This document shows, piece by piece, positions 1 to 12,400 of a stretch of 64,000 bases of DNA (its first letter is position 1; every line of letters starts with the position of its first letter). The position numbers and the translations under genes are program-made. The notes beneath the pieces are model-generated. The model was not told the origin of the DNA. It ran no database searches and saw only the letters and a list, made by a program, of their open reading frames with translations. The stretch is from the NCBI GenBank assembly GCA_033085395.1, contig MU853186.1, positions 124,001-188,000 of the forward strand. Reading direction: 5' to 3'. This DNA comes from Xanthoparmelia taractica. Taxonomy: Eukaryota; Ascomycota; Lecanoromycetes; Lecanorales; Parmeliaceae.

Positions 1-720
1 TCCTCCAATATTTATCGAAATCTGCAAGCTCCCGACCTCTAGGCCGTCAGAGACATATAACGAAAAGTCTACATTATTCTCATTGCCACCAATCTGCGAC
101 TCTCCGTCCAGAGGATAAGCGGGAAAAGAATGCCTCCTGCAATCATTCGCCGAAGTCGTGATCTCTAGAGCCTAAAATAGCCGAAGGGGTATGGGCTAAT
201 CCCTAAACATATGCCAGGTCTGAGAAGACATACAAAGTTGCAAGTTGGCATTTTATCATGGATGGGAAGCTTTTTCCCCAACAGCAGGTCTATGTATGTG
301 GCTGTCAATTGTTCATATCTTTCGTGCCTCGAGAGATGGAGGAGGGGATGCGAAGGTGTAAATGGGACGTGTTCAGATTTCGAGTAACTGGGTTGGCAGT
401 TCCTTTCTTCTTAAGGTAGATTGAACATACCTAGTCATCCCAATGTCGTCGTTTGTGGGTTCATGAAATTGGAACCTTCACGTCTCAAATCTGCATAAGG
501 TGTGGTTTTTCGACTTCTATTGTGCATCACCGCATCTGCCCTCGAGACTACGTTCTATGAGCTTCAGTAGTGAGACATCTGTTCACATGCTCGACAGGTG
601 TGCTCCAAACCTTCGCAATCTCTAGTTCCGTCCTATGCCGCTGAAAAACTTCAAAATCATGAGAAAAGCGTATATCATCACTACGTATCGTTTCCGCACC
701 TGCGCTGTTGTCGTCTCCGC
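1..720. other. Intergenic, downstream of the HECT ligase
   Basis: No open frame of useful length and no RNA gene or repeat could be seen. It holds the 3' flank of the minus-strand HECT ligase gene and probably flank of a gene beyond the window edge. Confidence 0.5.
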
Positions 721-3700
721 TTAGCTAAGGTTAAACCCAGCTCCAGCATTGACACTGTACAACAATCTCTCCCTTAAAACATTCTCTTCCCGATACACTG
801 GCAGCTTCAGCAGATTAACGCATGTGCTCGTGCTAGGTAGCCGCGTCTGATCGTTTCCACTGTCTCGGATACTGAACTTCGGATTCAGATTGCCGAACCC
901 AAGCAGTGGTGCTCGGGGCGTACTAGTAACGAACTTCAGCACCTTCTTCCTCTCACTATCTTCAAGACTCTGCATGACTTTCCAGAACATCTGCACGCAA
1001 GGGTGTTCGACGCCGTCATCTCCAATGGCATAGAGACCTCCGTATTGTGTGTTGGCTCTGAGGTCAGAGACAGAGATCTCGGAGCTAGCGCCACCCACAA
1101 GGGTTTGCAGCTCAGACTGGTTGAACATGCTGAGCCAGGAGGGGGAGATGATGGTGCCGAGGCCACGGAGGAAAGCTGAGGTCTGGAGATGCGGTTGGAT
1201 TTGGAGGCGATGACGAGCCATGTACGAGATATAGACGAGGCGATTCTCATTGGTGACGGAGATGGAAGCACCAGAGGGGCGGAGTTCGCGAGTGATCTGT
1301 TTGGTCTCTGTGGGGGAGATGCGGATTGTGTCCGTTACGGCAAAGTTGAGAGAGAAGTCTTCAACATCCCCGGGGTAATTCTTCAGTTGCAGCTGAGAGG
1401 TGTTAGTAAAGGGCCCTTTTAGCTGGAGTGATGGCACATACCAGTCCTTGATAGAGCCCCTCATCGAGGTCTCTAAGGTCATTGAGGTTGGCACGATAGC
1501 CTGATTCTTTAGTTGCAGACCCGGAGCCTCCAGTCAGGGCCCATTTCAGAAGAAAGAAAGGTGCAAAATGTATATCGACCAGAATACCTTCATAAAGACA
1601 TTTACCAATGATACGTCCGAGAAATTCGTATCTTCGTAGTAAGTCCCTGATGTTTTCGTTCCATTCGAGGGAGCCTTCCTTGCGCATGGCTTGCTGAAGG
1701 GTTGCTTTCCGTTCTTCGACAGCAGAAGGGTTCGGATAGAGCAGATGCTGATCGTTCTCGATGAAAAGCGCTTCCATGCCGTTGGCAGCGCCAAAAGCTT
1801 CATTCGTCACACTGGTGAGAAATTCCTTCGTCACCCCCCCGCCGTCAATGCCCTCCTCAATAGTATCGAATTTGTCCACAAATCGAATCTGAATGGGTTC
1901 TTTGAGACCTTCGCCTAAGTCATAGAATTGGGCATAGGCGTCTTCAAAGATGTGCTCTCTTCGAACCTTTGCGCGATGAGCCGCGGAATTCATCTGCGCG
2001 AACCTCCACATGTCCGGATCTGACGTGCCCCTTCTTCGATGCTGGTCAAGGGCAACAAATTGACGGAATATTTGAACACGTGTAGCAAAAGGTATGAAAA
2101 ATGGCATATTCTGTAATATCTCCAGCCTGGGCGCGACGGACTCGAGCTGCTTTCTCCTTGAGCTCTTGCGCTGCTGCCTCTTCAAGCGCTCTGCGCGCCG
2201 GACTTGCTGTGCATGTGAATTACCAATGAGGGCAACCCCTTCGTCATCATCGTCATCATCATCATCCAAGCCAACATTACCTCCACCTTGACTCGTGCCA
2301 CTGGCCTCGTAAGACTCGTAAGACTCCTGTATCTGATGCCTATGTTCCTCCTCTTCTACCACGGCAGGGATGAACCGGTCCATCTCGAAATATTTTGTCA
2401 TCAGCCAATGATCTCTAGGTAGGAACTTTCGGCGAGAGCTGAAATACAATGAGCAAAGTCTGAACATATGATAATACCAAGAAAGACATACTCTCGCTCG
2501 TAGACCATGCGAAGTACACCAGTGACCAGTCCTTTCATATAGACTAGAGTCATGCCACTTACACCAGCGATTGACATTCCCTCCAATTTGGCTGGACCTT
2601 CGTCGTGTCGATATTCATTCTGTGCTGCCTTGTTGCCGCCAAAATATTCTGCAAGGCTGGTCTTGACTTCTGCTGCCTCAATTCCGGCAATCTCTGAAGC
2701 GTTCCAGTACATAGAAAAAGAGAGATTCTTGAGAAAGATTGTCAGGTCTTTGACTTGATCAAGTGGTAGAGCGCTCTTCTTCGTCCACGACCATTGGTCA
2801 TTATATGCAGTGGTGCCAGCGAGAAACTCCTCGTCATCCATTATTTTGAGGACAAAAGTGTACAGCTCCAGAAAGAGGAGGATCACACGCCATTGTTGAT
2901 CTCGAGACTCGTCTGCAGTAGAATATGATTGTTTGTTCTCTCGGATATGAGGATTATCTGGCCTTAACATTCCTACTGTTTCCCGAGGGTCCTTGCTGAT
3001 CTGTTGGTAAATCTTGCTTCTGCTTGCAACCTGGTAAAAGTATTTTATAGCCGGGAGCGATTCTACGTGATCTGTCTGGCTAGAGCCTCTTGATGTCGAA
3101 CCTCGGAAGAGCCACATCCGTATCTCGTCCCCGCGACGCGGAAAGGCTTTCAGCAGAGTCAAGGCATAGCTTGCCAGGGCAGATGCCTCGCTGGGCGTCC
3201 CTGATACGCCTGCCTTCGAAACAGGCACCGCGTCGAAATTTGCAAGAAGACTGCTCACATTTTCCTGATTTATGAGGGTCAAGATCTCGGAGCGCACGAA
3301 TGCTGGCAGTGGCAGAATAGGACTTGCTGGAGGAGCGGAGATACTGTTGTTAGATGAAGGTGAAGGATTCGACACGTCTATTCGTGTGCCAATGTCGTCT
3401 GCTAGAAATGATATTAGCCTCGAGACAATCTTGACGTATCGTACATCCGGCGAGTCTGTGAGCTTTTGTCCGCCCAAAGAGGTCAGGCGGCGAAAATATA
3501 TGAAGTATGCCAGTAGCCAAAGGAGGCTTTCCCGGCTGTTGAGCTGTAGTATATCGCCATGTGATGAGCGTGACAGGATTTCATGCAGTGCAGTAGCCAA
3601 TGTTTGATATCGTATTCCACGACCAAGTCCCTCCAGACTCCCGAACACTACAGGAAGACCCGGTGTGGTCAGGAACTCAGACGCAAAACCTTCGTACGCT

Positions 3701-4455
3701 TTTTCAATTCTGTCGCTGATTGGCTGAAGTAGGGCAAGAGCTGCTGACTCTATCGAGTGCGGATTGGAGCATTGACGGCCAGTTCCTGCTTCGGCCAGCG
3801 TCCGGAAGTACTCATGCGAATAAGAAGCAAGCTGTCTTGGAATAGCAGTAGCCACAGTATTGAGAAGAGCTATCTGGTTGTCCACGGTCCGGGTAGATAA
3901 TGGAGGAGTCCGTTTTGCGCTCAGTGTCGCCAGAGACAATTTCGCCAGACGCAACAAAGGATATGTCCATGCATCGGCTGGACACCTAGATGGCTGCGGT
4001 TGGACGGATTGGAGATATCGCGTTGTGAAATGATTAAGGCAACGGATATCAAGCTCGCTCCTTGGTGAGGCAAATTGTACAAGCAGTCTAAGCGAACCCA
4101 AACATTGAGCTTCTGAAGCATAAGCCGGCGCAAGGAGCTGGGGTCCCCTGATTTCTGAAGGTCCCGTAGGCTTCCATCCTTCCATGTGTTCCCATTCTTG
4201 CCTCCAGATATTTTTGGCCTGCTTTCGCTCCTTGTGCCCTCTCCATGTCTTTTGAATCTTAGTCGCTGCAGGAGGACGTTCCCGTTCTTGCTGTCTCAGT
4301 AACCGCTCATGATGAGCCTGGGCAAGTGCATTTTGCGAGGTCTGCGGGGATGAGGAGGTTCGAGAGCCAGGTAAGGCCGCGAAAGGGTTGTTGTTGCGAC
4401 CTGAGAGGTTTACTTGTCGCTTGGGCCGCGTGCTGCCTGTAAAGGAAGGGAACAT
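721..4455 (-). CDS. hul5: HECT E3 ubiquitin ligase, Hul5/UBE3C type
   Basis: Three exons, 4455-2492, 2438-1442 and 1392-721, with introns of 53 and 49 bp that start GTATGT and end CAG. The joined frame gives 1210 residues. An IQ-like motif lies near residues 63-82 (ATKIQKTWRGHKERKQ), as in UBE3C/Hul5, followed by a long helical region. The HECT domain fills the last ~380 residues, with FLPRDHWLMT, GRIIGKCLYEGILVDIHFAPFF and LKNYPGDVEDFSLNF. The catalytic Cys is in TCVNLLKLP (about Cys1178), and the tail GFNLS is family-like. In yeast Hul5 is a proteasome-associated E4-type ligase that extends ubiquitin chains and helps clear misfolded proteins; that role is inferred from family. The acidic, Asp-rich stretch encoded near 2240-2270 is low complexity. 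Head-to-head with pab1. Confidence 0.93.
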
Positions 4456-5536
4456 TGCTAATGCTGGACCTAGATCTCTAGGCGACCGTGGATGGGTGAG
4501 GATAGATTTGCAAGTGGCCAGAAGGACGCATGCTGATTAACAGTGTTCGAGACCTGCCACGGGACTTAAAAAGGCAAGCTCAACGACCACGTCGGCGCAC
4601 GGTTCTACATTGTGAAAGATATATACATCCCTCGGGCTTTAAAATTTTATATCCGCCAGATCAACGGTTTCCGCTGTCAGTGGAAGAGGCCACTCTACTC
4701 ATAGACCTACATTTCAATTAAAAGTGTATGGCCGTACTGCAGTGTACAATATATCCTTCTCAAGTCCTCAATTCGTTTGAGCTTTGAAGGACTACATCGA
4801 GTGAGACCTTGGTTTGATCGAGCAGGCTTGTACATTGGACTTTGCTACCTAGAAATAAGTAGTTCGCCTATTCCCCCCAGTAGAAGATCTCTCGCGCTCG
4901 CTGCTGCTGAAAGGCTCCTTTCACGAGGAAGGTACAACCCAGCCTGAACGGAAGGAGGAAATTGGTAGTTGTCGTGGTTGCGGTGATTGGAGAAAGAATG
5001 CTGCCTTGGCCCTTGGCTTTGTCCCGGTTAAATATCGGTCGGTCCTGCCATGTTAGCCGGCCACGCTAGATAATCTCTTTTTCTACAGCTGCTTCCTCTC
5101 ACATCATAACTAACACAGCAACACGTCAACCGTCTAGAACATACGTCGTACCTGCTCCTCTATCTTTGCACTCCTCCCCTATCAGAAAACCCTCGTGATA
5201 TCAGAAAAAAACTTGAAAATACTCAGAAAACCCAATAGCAAACAAAGCTGTGTAAGTGTCACTTGACCGCTCAAAAGACTTCACCAGGCCTACTTTTGCA
5301 CACTTGCCCATCTCTCCGTTGGCACGGGGAATCTTTTTATCTGTTATTAGCTAATGCTGCATCACACAGCAGCCTCCTCTACGCTTTCCATACCTCATAC
5401 CGGTCCATATTGAGCAACTTAGTCTTTGTACGTCCTCAACATTTCTACCCACCTCCCATCAAGGTGGACCACCGCAGCGTCTTCCGACATATACTCCCGC
5501 CAACCGTACTGACAAGAAGAAACATAAAGTATCATC
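4456..5536. promoter_or_regulatory. Divergent intergenic region hul5/pab1 with A-rich pab1 leader
   Basis: About 1.08 kb between two divergent starts. The pab1-proximal half is pyrimidine-rich, as in strongly expressed fungal genes. An A-rich tract lies at about 5180-5245 with several runs of A. A GTAAGT near 5251 with a CTTAG near 5420 could bound a 5' UTR intron, but this is unproven. No other gene is seen. Confidence 0.45.
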
Positions 5537-8009
5537 ATGTCTGCCGAAACTGCCTCTGGCTCGCCCCCTTCGCTTGAGAAGCTCTCCATCGATGACAAGT
5601 CATCCGCTCCTACCAACGGTCTGCCCAACGGCATCGACACTAGCGTCGGTGGACCTCAATCTCCAAACGATCAAGAAGCTCTTCAAACTCCGAGCTCCGC
5701 AGCTCCAGGCGGAGCTAACCAACCTCACTCTGCGTCACTTTACGTTGGGGAGCTGGACTCCGGTGTGACCGAGGCTATGCTCTTCGAGCTCTTCTCCTCA
5801 ATCGGCCAGGTTGCTTCGATCCGTGTCTGTCGCGACGCTGTGACTCGTCGCTCACTTGGTTATGCTTACGTCAACTATAACAACACTGCGGATGGTGAGC
5901 GCGCCATGGAGGAGTTGAACTACACTGTTATCAAAGGCCGTCCCTGTCGTATCATGTGGTCCCAGCGCGATCCTGCTCTGCGCAAGACTGGTCAAGGAAA
6001 CGTCTTCATCAAGAATTTGGATACTGCTATCGACAACAAAGCCTTGCATGACACCTTTGCGTCGTTCGGTAACATTCTCAGCTGCAAAGTTGCTCAGGAT
6101 GAGTTTGGCAATTCAAAAGGCTACGGATTCGTCCATTACGAGACCGGAGAGGGAGCAACAAATGCTATCAAGTCCGTGAACGGCATGTTGCTAAACGAGA
6201 AGAAAGTCTTTGTGGGATACCACATCCCAAGGAAGGACCGGGACAGCAAATTCGATGAGATGAAGGCGAACTTCACTAACATCTATGTGAAGAACATCGA
6301 GCCGGAGGTGACAGACGAAGAGTTTCGAGCACTTTTTGAGAAATATGGCGACGTCACATCAGCTTCCATTGCTAGAGACCCAGAGACGGGCAAGAGCCGT
6401 GGATTTGGTTTTGTTAACTATGTTAATCACGAAAATGCGGCTACTGCCGTGGACGAGCTGCACAACAAGGACTTCAAAGGCCAAGTACTCTACGTTGGCC
6501 GTGCACAGAAGAAATCGGAGCGTGAGGAAGAGCTTCGCAAGCAGCACGAGGCAGCGCGCGTCGAAAAGGCGTCCAAGTATCAAGGCGTAAATCTATATGT
6601 CAAGAACCTGGATGATGACATCGACGATGAAAAGCTTCGCGAAATATTTGCAGGTGCCGGAACGGTCACTTCTGCGAAGGTCATGCGTGACCCCGGGCCC
6701 GATAGGATCGATTCCCCAGACAATGATAAGAACAAGGAGAACAAGAAAGAGAACGCCAAAGAGACCGAGGAGGATGATGGCGAGAAAGAAGACGGCGAGA
6801 AGAAGGAGACCACCAAATCCACCAAGCGCCCACTCGGTAAGAGCAAAGGATTCGGTTTCGTCTGCTTCAGCAACGCCGACGAGGCTACCAAAGCCGTTAC
6901 CGACTTCCATCAGAAGATGGTGCATGGAAAGCCATTGTATGTTGCAGTAGCCATGCGCAAGGAAGTCCGCAAGACGCAACTGGAACAGAGCATTCAAGCA
7001 CGTAACGCTCTTCGTATGCAGCAAGCTGCCGCTGCTGCTGGAATGCCAAACCAACAATTCATCCAACCTGCAATGTTCTACGGTCCCGGCCAGCAGCCTG
7101 GTATTGTTGCGCCCAATGTTGGGCGCGGTGGACTCCCTTTCGGACCTCAGCAGGGCATGATGCTTCCTGGCTTGCAGGGTGGTCGTGGTGGCCAGTTTCC
7201 CGGCATGCAGCCTCAACAAGGTGGCCGTGGTGCTATGAACCAACAGCAAATGCCACCCCAAGCCTTTGGTATGCCTGGACAGATGCCGTTCGGTGCTATG
7301 ACCCAGGGTGCTCCTGGCGGGTTCCCCGCAGGCATGGCATATCCTCAGGCTCTGGCCCAAGTACAAGCGCAATTAGGTCGCGGTGGTCAAGGCGGTCGTG
7401 GGCAGATGCAGGGTATGCAGGGTCTCCAAGGAATGCCGCAACAGATGATGGGCCTTCAGGGTATGCGTGGTAGAGATGGCCGTCCTCAACAGTTCCCAAG
7501 TCAGCCAGGTCGTGGCGGCATGGGCATGAACGTGGGTGTACAGCCAGCTCAGATGGGCGGATTTCCTCAGCAAGGACGTGGGGCTATGGGATTTGGAGCA
7601 AACCCACAGGGCATGCCACAGATACCCGGAGCTGGGGCTCCTTCCGCCACCCTCGAAGCTCTTGCCGCGGCGCCACCAAACCAACAAAAGCAACTACTCG
7701 GCGAAGCCATCTATCCCAAGATCCAAATCCTGCAGCCAGATCTAGCTGGCAAGATTACAGGCATGCTTTTGGAGATGGACAACCCAGAGTTGATGTCTTT
7801 GTGAGTGATGACGTAAAATGGGGCGAGCAGGTTCAAATGCTAACAAAGTTAGGATTGATGATAATGACAAGTTGCGCGAGAAAGTCGACGAGGCACTTGC
7901 GGTCTTTAACGACTATGTCAAGACCCAAAACACCGATGGTGTCACGTCACAAGACGTTGGCTCTCCAGAACAGCAACCAAACGGCGAAGGAGAAGAGACG
8001 AAGGCCTAG
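5537..8009 (+). CDS. pab1: Polyadenylate-binding protein Pab1
   Basis: Exon 1 is 5537-7800 and exon 2 is 7853-8009. The 52-bp intron (GTGAGT...TTAG) falls inside the PABC domain; spliced length is 806 residues. Four RRMs lie at about 67-145, 155-232, 248-325 and 351-478, with RNP1 copies such as RSLGYAYVNY, SKGYGFVHY and SRGFGFVNY. RRM4 carries a ~50-residue Lys/Glu-rich insertion between its beta-2/beta-3 elements, a feature I know from filamentous-fungal Pab1. A Gly/Met/Gln/Pro linker follows, then the MLLE/PABC domain (LGEAIYPKIQ ... KITGMLLEMDNPEL, then KLREKVDEALAVF from exon 2). Pab1 binds poly(A) tails in cytoplasm and nucleus, controls deadenylation and recruits eIF4G. Start chosen at the first ATG, in context ATCATGTC, preceding a family-like acidic N-terminus. 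Confidence 0.97.
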
Positions 8010-9481
8010 ACTATGGAATCCAAGCCCAGCAAGATCTCTTGCTTGCTCTTGTTCCCACTCTCGATCCTTGGCCTCCAGACTTACACATCTACCGAACTCC
8101 ATCATGGGTTTCTCCCAATGCCATCAAGCCGTCTGTTCTACATTCTCTCCATAGCCTATAGTGTCTGTAGGCAGCTGAGCTGACACGATGCTTGGGCTTG
8201 GCCTTGAGAGGCGTGGCAAGACTACCTTCAATATTACTAACGACTTGGCTGACATGATCATGTATCATAGAAGGTGTTCAGGCCAGACTGGCATATCCTA
8301 TAGGTGGACGCAAGCTCAGGCTCATCTTGCAGCGATGGAAGAGAAAGGGCTATCTTGCTACCATTGTATAATAGACATGCTAGGTAGCTATTAATGACAA
8401 CTAGAATTCATACAAATCACTACAGGGTATTGATCTCAGATCCATTTCCAACCTCAACGCTCTAGGTCGAAACAACCAAGAAGAGCATCAACCTCGAGCG
8501 ACTTGTATCTGGCATAGAACAGGATGCTTGACCATGAAGGCCTCTGTTTCAGCGCTGGTATCGATGAGTGGCAAATGTAAGAAGCACCGTGCCTCATTAT
8601 CAAGCCTTTGGATCTGACAGATTACGCATCAACGCATTGAACGCTTACTTACGGAGTACATTTGATCATCAAACTCTGCTCCTCCAACCTCGTTTTCTCT
8701 TGCTTACCCAAATTACGGCCTGCATTCGAAGACTTCTGACACCAGTCTGTCAGACTTTTCGAGATCCGTTCGATTTCATGGTTTTTGGACTCATTCTCTC
8801 CACCACCCGTTAAAGGTTGATTATGTTCTATTACACGCTTTACAGTATATCACATGTCATCTTTTCTTAATAATATACCATCTGCTTATTGATTACGGAT
8901 GCATTGATCGCATTTGCTCTGTCAGCACTGAAGCGAGAGAAGGATGCGAGGCAATACTACTCGAGCCCTCAAGATTGAGTCATTATTGACAGATACTACC
9001 ACTGATAGTATCACGTCGTGATAGAAGTCATCCCAAGCTTCTGAGAGAAAGTACTCCGTAGCTCACCGAAAGCTTGAGAGAGGTGAGTACCTTAGGTACC
9101 TTACCGAAAAGAGATCGCCAAGACCTCCGTAAGCGCCCAGGCGTTGTGACGGATCCTTTGATTCGTCAGCCGTAGCAGGCTTAGCTTTTGGTCTAGTACC
9201 CTTTTGGGTCTAGTATATGCAAAGAATAGAACGCTCTCGTGAGATGTGATCCAGAACTCTCCCACACGGGCAAGCAATTGCGCGCCAGGGATGACCCATT
9301 CGAGTCTCGCGTTTCTTTCATCCAGTCTTTGCTCTGCACTGCGCACCCTCATGGACGTCTCTTTCATTGATCATGGTTGATCTAGCAGATCCCATTTCCT
9401 TTGGCCCCACTGTCACCATGTCGATGCCATAGCCAATAGAGGCCTCACCGGGCCTCTCTACCAACCCCAACCTTACTAAAG
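8010..9481. other. Intergenic, pab1 to proline-rich gene
   Basis: 1.47 kb with only short, unrecognisable frames. A GGTACC-centred palindromic stretch (ACCTTAGGTACCTTACC) lies near 9088-9104. It probably contains the pab1 3' UTR and the promoter of the next gene. No RNA gene recognised. Confidence 0.45.
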
Positions 9482-12400
9482 ATGAGTCTCCCTCACCCGT
9501 ATCACGTCTCGGGAGGACCAGCAGGAATAGAAACACCTCCTCCGCGGCGCCGACCCCCAAATCAGCCCCTAAACCTCTTAACGACAAGTCTTGGAAATGC
9601 ACGCAACGCTGGCCTTGGAGTTGGAGCAGTGGTGCAAACACCCATCTCGAGCACCACTCTGAGCGGCCCATTCTCTGCACATCCTCAGTTCCCACATCCC
9701 CAATCTCCAGGAGGAGCCATGAGAGGTGCATCGCCAATGGCTTCGCGTTCCGCTTCTGCCTTTAGTGGGCATTACAATCCGCAACAATGGGGCGCCGTGA
9801 ACAGCGTCTCCCCCAATTCCATTTCAATAGCAGGAGAACATAGGCAGACAAGCCAGTCATCCAGGACAGCACATCTAGCTCCTCGTCCTGTGGGGCCTGA
9901 TGGTAAGGAAGAACCCTATCTGGCCATAACCCAGCTGACGAAGACCCAGAGCCCGTCGCTTCTCCACCACCACCGTACTCACCTCGTCGAGATCAGCAAT
10001 CTCAGGACCCACCACCACGCACCTCGAATATAATTTCTCCTGCCGATACTGCATCACCTGACACTGAATCTTCACGTTACGGTACGCCCGTCAGCGCTGC
10101 TACAACCCTGTCGCCTGACCTTATATCGCAACTTCCTGGAGGTCGTTCGCCTTTGATGCGCCAACACCTGTCTCCGAAGGAGTCTCCAAACGCTGTTTCG
10201 GCGCCGTCATATCCTCCTCCTCCCGGGGCAGTGCAGCGGATACGTGCAGGGTCCAAGAATCATGCAGATCGTCTACTCTCTTCATTAACCTTGAGAGGGA
10301 AATCATCGAAAGTACCATTGGCTGGTCAGGCTATTGATGCACTGCAAGATCATACAATTCAAGTGCTCGCTCAAGCACCTTCAGCCAATCACGACGATGC
10401 TATGGTACAGCCACCAGCAGCTAGAAGGGCAGCATCTACGGGTGGAATAGGCCTTTCTGGGGGATCATCGCGGTCCACCAGCCATTCACCTAGTCCAGTC
10501 ATTTGGGAGCCAAACATGCCCTTGCCTCCACCTCCACCAGGACCTCCTCCCGCAGCTGTGCGGTCACAGAGTCTAAATCGACCTATGGGAAGCCCATCTT
10601 CCGGGCTAGCACGCACACTTCCTCTCCGGTCGAGGCGTCCGCCTGGCACGGGAAGTAGCCTTGACACGGTGCCACCGACTCCAGCGGACTGGAGGGAAGA
10701 AGATGGCACAGAGGTTCCGGCGCCCTCGCGTGACCATTCGTACGGGCCGTCACCATTGCATATCGATACTGGCAGCATACTACGGAAGAGACGGTCGGGG
10801 GCTGATTATCCACTGACTGCCACCTCAGCCCACCCACGGAGGGACTCTTCAGCCGGAGGTTTGTTTCGTAGCCCTGCAGTCAGGAATTGCAGCGCAATGG
10901 GTATCCGAGAGCGGCGTAGCGAGAGCAGAAATGGCAAAGCTAGAGCTGTGGAAGATTCAGCTGTCGAACCTTCAAGCAGTGTGGCTCCGTGGGCAGACGA
11001 TTTCCAGGATGTAAGACCATATGATCTAATCCTATCAGCTTCTCAAGTAAGTGCCTCGAAGCAGAGGCCAAGCGCAAAGTCCACTACCCCCAACAGCGGT
11101 AAGAGAATGCCGAGCCTGGAACGCGCATTGAATAGCCCCGAAATCCAGAAGTCGTCTGGAAAAGCTGCGCCGTTCACATCATCCTATACTATTCCTCAGC
11201 CAGGATCTAGCCGGTCACAACCCTTCTCAGCAGATCAGACTTCCACGCATTCTGAATCGCCGGGCCGAGAGACTCTAGACCCATCCACCTCAGCTGCCGC
11301 ATCGCCTCCTTCATCACTTAACACGTTCTCAGTACCATCTCCTAATCGGCTGAGTGTTTCTACCAAAACACTATCCTTGATCGTGCCGCCTGGGCCTGAA
11401 AAGCGTCCTATATCTCACCTTCTTCACTCATCAAACCCTGGTGACTCCATGCAAGTTTCTCTAACGCCATTGACTATAGAAGCTCCAGAGCCATTAGGAG
11501 ACCTCCTAGGCCCTGAAAGCCCAAGTCTCTTCGCTGGACGAGCCATTGAGCGACATCGTATCTTTGCAGAACGTGAAGCAGCCGCTGCCAATGACTCGCA
11601 GAGACTTGAACTTTTCGTCCAATACATAACCGCCGAAAGTAGGATACGCCGAGAGCAGTACGCTTCCGTTTTCGAAGAAGACGGCATCGACGTCGATGAG
11701 TTGACGCAAGACCTCTTTGTGCATTCTGGCCTTGAAAAAAATCTGCACGATCAACAGCATAGTCTATCAATGCAGGAAACGTCAAAGCGGACAAGCATTG
11801 CATCTAGTGAAGATGATTCCTCCGCCGTCAGTCGGAAGTACGAGTCACCTAGTAGCGCCACTACGAACAGCAGCACTCAGCAGCGGCCGGAAAGTGCCTT
11901 TTGGAAAGACTACGTGCCAGTTCTTTCGCCTATAGCTGCCAGTATGAGTATCATAACTGGACAAGATGAAATAGATTCACGTGGTAGAGCACCCAGCCGC
12001 TGGTTCGAAGATCATTCTCATTCCGGCGATGGCCCATCGAGTGATGCTTTCAAGGTTCTCGAAAGGTCAAAACGAGAATCTAAATATATGGGTTTGCCTA
12101 GAGAAGCACGCAACGCACCAGCGCTTTATGGCAACTTGGCATCCGCATCAACAAGCAGCGGGCAATGGCAGCCCTCAGGAGCGAGTCGACAGCCTTCGTA
12201 TGTTTCAAACCAGCACCCCCCAGAAAAGACTGGTTTGCATGAGGAAGATTCCATCTTGCCTCCACCACCTTTCCTTCCCTCGACATCATCGTCTGCACCG
12301 TATACTCCTGACCCGAGAAGACTAGACATTTCACGGCTTGTGACATTACCACCACCATGTAAGGCACTTTTTCCTTTCATATCTACCCCTTTGAACCCAT

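Noticed and set aside
6593..7372. 259-codon minus-strand frame opposite pab1
   Set aside because: Antisense shadow of the Gln/Gly/Met-rich and RRM4 coding sequence; no recognisable motif.
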